64,000 nt of DNA from Gordonia insulae (GTDB lineage: Bacteria; Actinomycetota; Actinomycetes; Mycobacteriales; Mycobacteriaceae): NCBI RefSeq assembly GCF_003855095.1, contig NZ_CP033972.1, positions 5,766,001 through 5,830,000 on the forward strand, in the 5' to 3' direction. A model generated the notes under the pieces. That model had not been told where the DNA came from. It did not search any database and saw only the letters and a program-made list of their open reading frames with translations. Shown here piece after piece: positions 58,827-64,000 of the stretch (within the stretch, counting starts at the first letter, position 1; each line of letters starts with the position of its first letter). Made by a program: the position numbers and the translations under genes.

Positions 58827-60179
58827 GTGACCCGTCTCGAGGCCGCCGACGCCACCTCGTACTGGCTGTCCGATGCCATACCCAACGACGAGTTCCTGCT
58901 GTATTGCTTTGCTGCCGGGGAGAACTCGATCGACGAACTGGCCGACGAGGTGCGCCGTCGGGCGGGCGCCGTCGCCGATCTGGGCCTTCGTGTCCTCGAC
59001 GTACCGGGCGCGCTCGACTGGCCCCGGTGGGTGTCGCGGACCGTCGTCGAGACCGATGTCGTCGTACATCAGGCCGAGACGTGGGAGGGGTGTCTCGGGC
59101 TGGTGGCGTCACTCATGGGCGATCAGTTGGTGGCCTCCCGCGCCCCGTGGCGAGTCCACCTCGTCGGACCGGTCGCCGACACACCGCGGGGGCCCGGGAT
59201 CGTCGTGGTGTTGCAGATGGTCCACGCTCTCGGTGACGGGCGACGCGGTTCGGCGATCGCGCGGCAACTGTTCGGTGCCGCCGACTCGCCCGCGATCCAC
59301 GGCGACCGGATGCCGGTGGAGATCGTCGGGCCGGTGGCCGCAGCATGGGGCCTCGTGACCCTGCCGGTTCGGATAGGCCGGATGTGGTGGCTCGGCGCAC
59401 GCGCCTTTCGCGCCGTCCGCGACCGGGACGCCACGTCCGGCGCGCTCCCGACGTCGGGAGCCGGATTCCCGCCGACCGTGCTCAATCGTCCGCCGGGCGC
59501 GCAGCGCTGCCTGCGGGTGATCGTCGTCGATCGCAGCGCGCTTCCGGCCGGGTACACCGTGACCGTCGGTGCGCTGACCGCGATCTCGGTCGCACTCGGC
59601 GCCTACCTGGGGGAGGGCGCCCGCCCGCTCGGCATCGAGCTGACCGTCGGGCGTGACCGGCCGTCCCGCGCCCGCAACAACTTTCGCAACGCCGGAATCG
59701 ATCTGCATCTCGAGATCAACGACCTGGGTGAGCGTGCGAGCGCCATCGCCGGTGAGATCGCCGGTGCCCGTGCCGCGGATGCCGATCCCGCGGCCATCGC
59801 GGAGCGACATGCGTCCGCTGCCGCTCCACCGATGCTGACCCGATGGGGGACAAGACTTTTCGATCCGAACCGGACCCCCGATCGGATGACCGGGGTGAGT
59901 GTGGTGTCGTCGGTCTACCGGGGCCCCGCCGACCTGACGTTCGGCACCGGTCCGGTGCTGTTCACCGCCGGGTTCCCGGCGCTCTCGCCCGCGCAGGGCC
60001 TGACCCACGGCGTGCACGGAATCGGCGGCACCGTCGCGATCTCGGTGACCACGAGCCACCTGGTGATGCCCGACCCGGACCGCTACCTCGGGCTGCTCGA
60101 CGACGCTCTCGGGCGTGTCCGCGGGATCGGCCGGTGTCAGGACTCGCCGGGTTCGGCCGCACCGCCGGATCGCGGATAG
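58827..60179 (+). CDS. WS/DGAT-like acyltransferase-family protein
   Basis: A 450-residue protein of the wax-ester synthase/diacylglycerol acyltransferase (DUF1298-type) family. N-terminal TRLEAADATSYWLSDAI is typical, and the active-site motif HHxxxDG is present in reduced form as VHALGDGRRG (near residue 137): the first His of the pair is Val, so catalysis may be weak or altered. The C-terminal half (TVTVGALTAISVALGAYLG, RARNNFRNAGIDLHLEI) matches the family. Starts 4 bases after the AmaP-like gene, so it may be the last gene of the Asp23 operon. Its end overlaps the convergent repeat-protein gene by 43 bases. Confidence 0.75.
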   Translation: MTRLEAADATSYWLSDAIPNDEFLLYCFAAGENSIDELADEVRRRAGAVADLGLRVLDVPGALDWPRWVSRTVVETDVVVHQAETWEGCLGLVASLMGDQLVASRAPWRVHLVGPVADTPRGPGIVVVLQMVHALGDGRRGSAIARQLFGAADSPAIHGDRMPVEIVGPVAAAWGLVTLPVRIGRMWWLGARAFRAVRDRDATSGALPTSGAGFPPTVLNRPPGAQRCLRVIVVDRSALPAGYTVTVGALTAISVALGAYLGEGARPLGIELTVGRDRPSRARNNFRNAGIDLHLEINDLGERASAIAGEIAGARAADADPAAIAERHASAAAPPMLTRWGTRLFDPNRTPDRMTGVSVVSSVYRGPADLTFGTGPVLFTAGFPALSPAQGLTHGVHGIGGTVAISVTTSHLVMPDPDRYLGLLDDALGRVRGIGRCQDSPGSAAPPDRG

Positions 60180-61072
60180 CCGTTGCGTTCGGAACCGTCG
60201 GTGATCGCCTGGGCGCCCGAGGACGACGAACCGCCTTTCGGGCCGCGGGTGAGTCGTTTCGGCAGTCGCTCGGCGAGACCACCGAGCGGCGCGACGGTCT
60301 GGTTGAGGAGTTCGACGGTCTCGGCGAGTTCGTGCACGGTGTCCTGCATGGCGAGCAGATTCGGCGCGAGCTGGCCGATCACCTCGGTGAGTTCGGTGAT
60401 CCGATCCAGCGGGCCGTCCGGGGCGATGGCGCGTTCGACCGCACCGTTCTCGCCGACGAGCTGATCGAGCAGCCCGCCGTCCTCGGCCATGCGGTCGAGG
60501 ACGCCACCGGTTGCCGTCACCTTCTCGAGCACACCGTCCGGGGAGGTCAGCTTGTCGACGATGCCGCCTTCCGAGGTCAGCCGCTCCAGGATGCCCTCGT
60601 TCTCGGTGAACTGGTCGACCACCCCGCCGGGACGGGTCAACCGGTCGAGCGGACCGTTCTGCGCGGTGAGGCGGACGAGGATGCCGCCCTCCTCGGTCAT
60701 CTGATCAAGCAGGCCGCCGGTGGCGGTGAGTTTCTCCAGCAGGCCGTCGGGCGCGGTGAGGCGGTCGACGACGCCGTCCGGGTTGAGCAGACGTTCCAGT
60801 GGGCCGCCGGCGGCCAGGATGCGGCCGAACGGCCGGTCCGGACCGAGGAGTTCGGCCAACTGGTTGAGCAGGGCGATCGGCGTGCGGGCGCCGCCGAGTT
60901 CGTCTCCGGAGAGGCCCAGGGCGCTGTTGACCTCGTGCTGAACGCTGTTCGCCGTCAATCGGGCGATGGTGACCGCCGACTCGGCAGCGGTCAGCACCAC
61001 GCCGGTGACCGCGAAGCCCAGGCGGAACGGCAGTTCGACGACGCTGCGTGCATCGACGTTGTTCGAGTCCAT
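60137..61072 (-). CDS. Decapeptide-repeat protein
   Basis: A 311-residue protein built around 14 contiguous 10-residue repeats (residues 90-229) of the form G-[hydrophobic x2]-[D/E]-[R/K/Q]-[L/M/F]-T-x-x-x, for example GVVDRLTAPD and GLLEKLTATG. The N-terminus (1-55) holds a hydrophobic segment (VELPFRLGFAVTGVVLTAAE), possibly membrane-associated. After the repeats is a helical heptad-like stretch (TELTEVIGQLAPNLLAMQDTVHELAETVELLNQTVAPL), then a Lys/Gly/Ser-rich tail. The repeat probably makes a regular solenoid or amphipathic rod. I do not recognise the family; no enzyme motif is seen. Confidence 0.7.
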   Translation of the reverse strand: MDSNNVDARSVVELPFRLGFAVTGVVLTAAESAVTIARLTANSVQHEVNSALGLSGDELGGARTPIALLNQLAELLGPDRPFGRILAAGGPLERLLNPDGVVDRLTAPDGLLEKLTATGGLLDQMTEEGGILVRLTAQNGPLDRLTRPGGVVDQFTENEGILERLTSEGGIVDKLTSPDGVLEKVTATGGVLDRMAEDGGLLDQLVGENGAVERAIAPDGPLDRITELTEVIGQLAPNLLAMQDTVHELAETVELLNQTVAPLGGLAERLPKRLTRGPKGGSSSSGAQAITDGSERNGYPRSGGAAEPGES

Positions 61073-61097
61073 GAACTTGACATTAGGCGATGTCAGG

Positions 61098-61164
61098 GTC
61101 GGGTGGGAGGGCAGATGTGATTGTCGGGTGGGAGGGCAGATGTGATTGTCGGGTGGGAGGGCAG
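61098..61164. repeat. 25-bp tandem repeat, 2.7 copies, between two genes
   Basis: Two perfect 25-bp units (61098-61122 and 61123-61147; each begins GTCGGGTGGGAGGGCAG and ends ATGTGATT), then 17 bases of a third (61148-61164). It fills most of the 110-bp gap between two minus-strand genes, ending 18 bases beyond the stop of the HhH-GPD gene. Confidence 0.93.
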
Positions 61165-61182
61165 CCGGCAGTTGCCGGGAGG

Positions 61183-61758
61183 TCAGGCCTTGGGCGCCGA
61201 TTTCTGGGCGGCCTTTGCGGCCTTCTTGAAATCCCGGACCTTCTGCAGCGATTCCGGGTCGATGACGTCGGCGACCGACCGGTACCCGACCTTGCCGTAG
61301 TCGCCCACGACCTTCGTCCAGCCGGCCGGCTTGACGCCGAGCTGTTTGGCCAGCAGCGCCGTGAAGATCTTGGCCTTCTGATCACCGAATCCGGGTAGCG
61401 CCCGCAGTCGGGCGAACAGGTCGGCCCCGGTCGTCGCCCCGGTCCAGATCCGCGCGGTGTCACCGTCGTACTCGTCGACGACGACCTGCGCGAGAGCCTG
61501 CACCCGGCCCGCCATCGACCGGCCGTACCGGTGGATGGCGGGCGGTGTGGCACACAGGTCGGCGAAGGCGTCGGGTTCGGCGGCCGCGATCGCGCCGGGA
61601 TCCATGCTGCCGAACCGGTCTCGGATCTTCGCGGGTCCGGCGAACGCGCGCTCCATGGGGAACTGCTGATCCAGCAACATCCCGGTCAGCAAGGCGAACG
61701 GATCGCTCGAGAGCAGTGCGTCGGCGGCCGGTTCCTGGGCAATCTGAAGATTCGGCAT
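61183..61758 (-). CDS. HhH-GPD-type base-excision repair protein
   Basis: A 191-residue protein of the HhH-GPD superfamily as found in mycolata: LLSSDPFALLTGMLLDQQFPMERAFAGPAKIRDRFG (residues 15-50; the LLDQQ helix is typical) and the hairpin LPGFGDQKAKIFTALLAKQLG (120-140). It probably removes damaged bases. The end is Lys/Ala-rich (KKAAKAAQKSAPKA), likely for DNA contact. ATG at 61758; the divergent secreted-protein gene starts 32 bp away. Confidence 0.85.
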   Translation of the reverse strand: MPNLQIAQEPAADALLSSDPFALLTGMLLDQQFPMERAFAGPAKIRDRFGSMDPGAIAAAEPDAFADLCATPPAIHRYGRSMAGRVQALAQVVVDEYDGDTARIWTGATTGADLFARLRALPGFGDQKAKIFTALLAKQLGVKPAGWTKVVGDYGKVGYRSVADVIDPESLQKVRDFKKAAKAAQKSAPKA

Positions 61759-61790
61759 GGGGTCATCTTAGTTAGCCCTAGACTCGGCCC

Positions 61791-62312
61791 ATGGGGATCC
61801 GTCGGAGGGGACATTTTTCGCGCGCTCGGAACGTCGGCGCCTGGATCGCCGCGCTGACGCTGAGCGTGGGTGCGATGACGGTCGGGGTGGGCACCGCCTC
61901 GGCGATCCCCGAGTACACCGAACCGAATCTGGTGACCACGCTGCGTTGCGACAGTCCCAATCCCTTGCCGGGCCCGCGCATCCCGATCCACGTCGACGTG
62001 TTCAACCAGATCCCGTTCCCCGCGGACGGATTGCCCGGACCCGCGATCTCGCTGATCGGCTCGCACCGCGCCCAACCTGCGCCGCTGCTGGACTACACCG
62101 TCGAGACGCGGGTGACGTGGCGCAATCTGTCGACGGGTCGTACCGGATCGGTGACCGTGCCGACCCGCGCCCGCATGGTGACCTGGCAGGTCGATCTGCA
62201 TCCGGGGCGCGGACCGGTCGCATTCACGATTCGGCAGAAGATCGGGCTGATGGCATTCACGCCGATGGTGAATGCCCAGTATTCGAGTTGCTCGGGCCGC
62301 GCATCGGCCTGA
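61791..62312 (+). CDS. Secreted beta-rich protein of unknown function
   Basis: A 173-residue exported protein: basic start, signal peptide to about residue 38 (WIAALTLSVGAMTVGVGTASA), and a mature part of beta strands with two cysteines (TLRCDSP near 52 and YSSCSG near 167), probably one disulfide. It resembles small secreted proteins of mycolata, without assignable function. ATG at 61791. Confidence 0.6.
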   Translation: MGIRRRGHFSRARNVGAWIAALTLSVGAMTVGVGTASAIPEYTEPNLVTTLRCDSPNPLPGPRIPIHVDVFNQIPFPADGLPGPAISLIGSHRAQPAPLLDYTVETRVTWRNLSTGRTGSVTVPTRARMVTWQVDLHPGRGPVAFTIRQKIGLMAFTPMVNAQYSSCSGRASA

Positions 62313-62488
62313 ACCCGGGACGACTCGGGTCCCGTGGCGGATTTCGGTGTCGGATTCGATACCAAATCAGTGCGTGGAAATCCCACGGAACAACGTGATT
62401 CGGCTAGTAGCCTGACAAAGGGTCGGCTGTCCACGCCGGCCACGCCCACCGGTTGAGCCGGCGGACCCGAGGGACAGGACCGGACCGC

Positions 62489-64000
62489 ATGTCGCAAGCG
62501 CACAATCAGGAGATCGCGGAGCAGCACACCGCGAAAGTCATCGGTGTCACCATCGCCGCCGCGGTCGGCGGCTTCCTCTTCGGTTTCGACAGTTCGGTCG
62601 TCAACGGCGCGGTCGACTCGATTCAGGACACCTTCGGACTCGCCGAACTGTTCACCGGATTCGCCGTCGCCATCGCACTTCTGGGGTGTGCACTCGGTGC
62701 CTGGTTCGCCGGCCGCCTGGCCGACGTCTGGGGCCGCAAGCGCGTGATGCTGCTCGGCTCGGCCCTGTTCATCATCTCGGCGATCGGCACGGCCTACACG
62801 CAGACGGTGTGGGACCTACTGCTCTGGCGTGTGCTGGGCGGCATCGGCATCGGTATCGCCTCGGTGATCGCCCCGGCCTATATCTCGGAGATCGCGCCGG
62901 CCCGCTATCGCGGAGCGCTCGCGTCGATGCAGCAGCTGGCGATCACCCTCGGTATCTTCGCGGCCCTGCTGTCGGACACGTTGTTGCAGAACACCGCCGG
63001 TGGTCCTGAGCAAGATCTGTGGTGGGGCCTCGAGGCGTGGCGGTGGATGTTCCTGGTCGGTGTGGTGCCCGCCGTGGTCTATGGTCTCCTCGCCCTGATG
63101 ATCCCGGAGTCGCCCCGCTATCTGGTGGGCCGCAACCGTGACGAAGAGGCTGCACGAATCCTGCAGGAGGTCACCGGCGAGGCCAATCCGCTCGAGCGGG
63201 TCAAGGAGATCAAACTCACCGTCAAGCGCGAGGCACGGACGACGCTGAAAGACATCCGCGGGCCATCGTTCGGTCTGCATCCGCTCGTGTGGGTCGGCAT
63301 CTGGATCGCGATCTTCCAGCAGTTCGTCGGCATCAACGCGATCTTCTACTACTCGACCACGCTCTGGAAGTCCGTCGGCTTCAGCACGGACCAGGCTTTC
63401 ACGACATCGGTGATCACCTCCGCCATCAATGTCGGCATGACGTTCGTGGCGATCCTGTTCGTCGATCGACTCGGCCGGAGGAACTTGCTGCTCGTCGGTT
63501 CGGTCGGCATGTTCATCGGCCTCGTGATGGCGTGTATCGCGTTCACCCAGGCGTCATACAAGCAGACGGGGATGGTAGGTGACGTCGCCTGCACGCCCGG
63601 TAACACGAGCAAGGATTGCCTCACTCTGGCCGGGAACTGGGGCGTGGTCGCACTGATCGGCGCGAACCTTTTCGTCGTCGCGTTCGCCGCCACGTGGGGG
63701 CCGGTGATGTGGGTGATGCTCGGCGAGATGTTCCCCAACCGCATCCGGGGTGTTGCACTCGGTGTCTGTACCGCAGCCAACTGGCTCGCGAATTTCACCA
63801 TCTCGATGCTCTTCCCGGAGCTGAGCTCGCGGCTGGGGCTCGGCTGGGTCTATGGGTTCTTCGCCTTCTGTGCCGCAGCCTCGTTCTTCTACGTCCGGGC
63901 CAAGGTCCAGGAGACCAAGGGGATGGAACTCGAGGAGATGGACGGTGTGGCCGAATCGCGATTGACGCAGTTCGAGGCGATGCGTTCGGCGAAGGAAAGC
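62489..64000 (+). CDS. Sugar-porter family MFS transporter (3' end off the window)
   Basis: A sugar:proton symporter of the MFS sugar-porter family, 504 residues seen and still open at the window end (about 12 helices are covered). Landmarks: GGFLFGFDSSVVNGAV in helix 1, the RxGRR-type loop GRLADVWGRKRVML, RVLGGIGIGIASVIAPAYISEIAPARYRGALA, PESPRYL after helix 6, the FQQFVGINAIFYYS segment (QQ-x2-G-x-N, sugar binding) in helix 7, and DRLGRRNLL. Two cysteines lie in an external loop between helices 9 and 10. ATG at 62489. Substrate probably a hexose or polyol. Confidence 0.92.
   Translation, partial: MSQAHNQEIAEQHTAKVIGVTIAAAVGGFLFGFDSSVVNGAVDSIQDTFGLAELFTGFAVAIALLGCALGAWFAGRLADVWGRKRVMLLGSALFIISAIGTAYTQTVWDLLLWRVLGGIGIGIASVIAPAYISEIAPARYRGALASMQQLAITLGIFAALLSDTLLQNTAGGPEQDLWWGLEAWRWMFLVGVVPAVVYGLLALMIPESPRYLVGRNRDEEAARILQEVTGEANPLERVKEIKLTVKREARTTLKDIRGPSFGLHPLVWVGIWIAIFQQFVGINAIFYYSTTLWKSVGFSTDQAFTTSVITSAINVGMTFVAILFVDRLGRRNLLLVGSVGMFIGLVMACIAFTQASYKQTGMVGDVACTPGNTSKDCLTLAGNWGVVALIGANLFVVAFAATWGPVMWVMLGEMFPNRIRGVALGVCTAANWLANFTISMLFPELSSRLGLGWVYGFFAFCAAASFFYVRAKVQETKGMELEEMDGVAESRLTQFEAMRSAKES

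Overview
This 64 kb window is chromosomal DNA from a high-GC (about two thirds G+C) mycolic-acid-type actinobacterium. Gordonia or a close relative (Rhodococcus, Williamsia) is the best guess. Pointers are a resuscitation-promoting-factor-like lysozyme, a WS/DGAT-like acyltransferase, several acyl-CoA dehydrogenases and crotonases, a deazaflavin (F420)-type reductase, a SARP/BTAD regulator and an Asp23 envelope-stress operon. Genes are dense on both strands and no gene-free stretch exceeds 300 bp. I see no rRNA, tRNA, CRISPR array, prophage or intact insertion sequence. One structured RNA is clear: a guanidine-III riboswitch.

Layout. 0-2.6 kb: small enzymes (DUF1801, HIT-like, acyl-CoA thioesterase, DUF427). 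2.9-6.2 kb: a translationally coupled pair, an ATP-grasp ligase and a 687-residue protein with a papain-like Cys-His-Asn signature. This is the best candidate for an undescribed peptide-forming or peptide-trimming system. 6.1-7.5 kb: an amino-acid permease broken by a one-base frameshift. 7.7-9.0 kb: MarR regulator and azoreductase around a clear operator. 9-14.9 kb: methyltransferase, lipid-kinase-like protein, F420-type reductase, cyanase, DGPF protein with ECF42-type sigma factor, secreted protein. 15-19.7 kb: a nucleobase cluster (NCS1 permease, PucR regulator, Fcy1-like cytosine deaminase coupled to a 2-oxoglutarate oxygenase). 19.7-26.8 kb: HtrA-type protease, TetR with DUF2236 oxygenase and two operators, a permuted papain-fold protein, a PHP phosphoesterase, an ABC exporter. 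26.9-29.7 kb: a two-component system, then the guanidine exporter under its riboswitch. 30-36.4 kb: thioesterase, secreted protein, Kef-type antiporter, Rpf and CstA/YbdD, the last two with CRP-like sites. 36.5-42 kb: GH3 glycosidase, P450 with TetR regulator, atypical crotonase. 42-50.3 kb: large SARP-ATPase, membrane proteins, a pair of acyl-CoA dehydrogenases, AI-2E-type transporter. 50.4-54.9 kb: thiolase-crotonase fusion and DszC/SfnB-like flavoprotein. 54.9-60.2 kb: ECF sigma factor divergent from an Asp23/AmaP operon ending in a WS/DGAT-like gene. 60.1-64 kb: decapeptide-repeat protein, HhH-GPD protein, secreted protein and a sugar transporter cut by the window end.

Regulation is unusually legible. 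Three divergent regulator/target pairs carry palindromes in the shared spacer (MarR, TetR twice). Two CRP/GlxR-like sites sit before rpf and cstA. Several convergent gene pairs are separated by strong hairpins. Four short tandem repeats (16-25 bp units) lie at or just beyond the 3' ends of genes.
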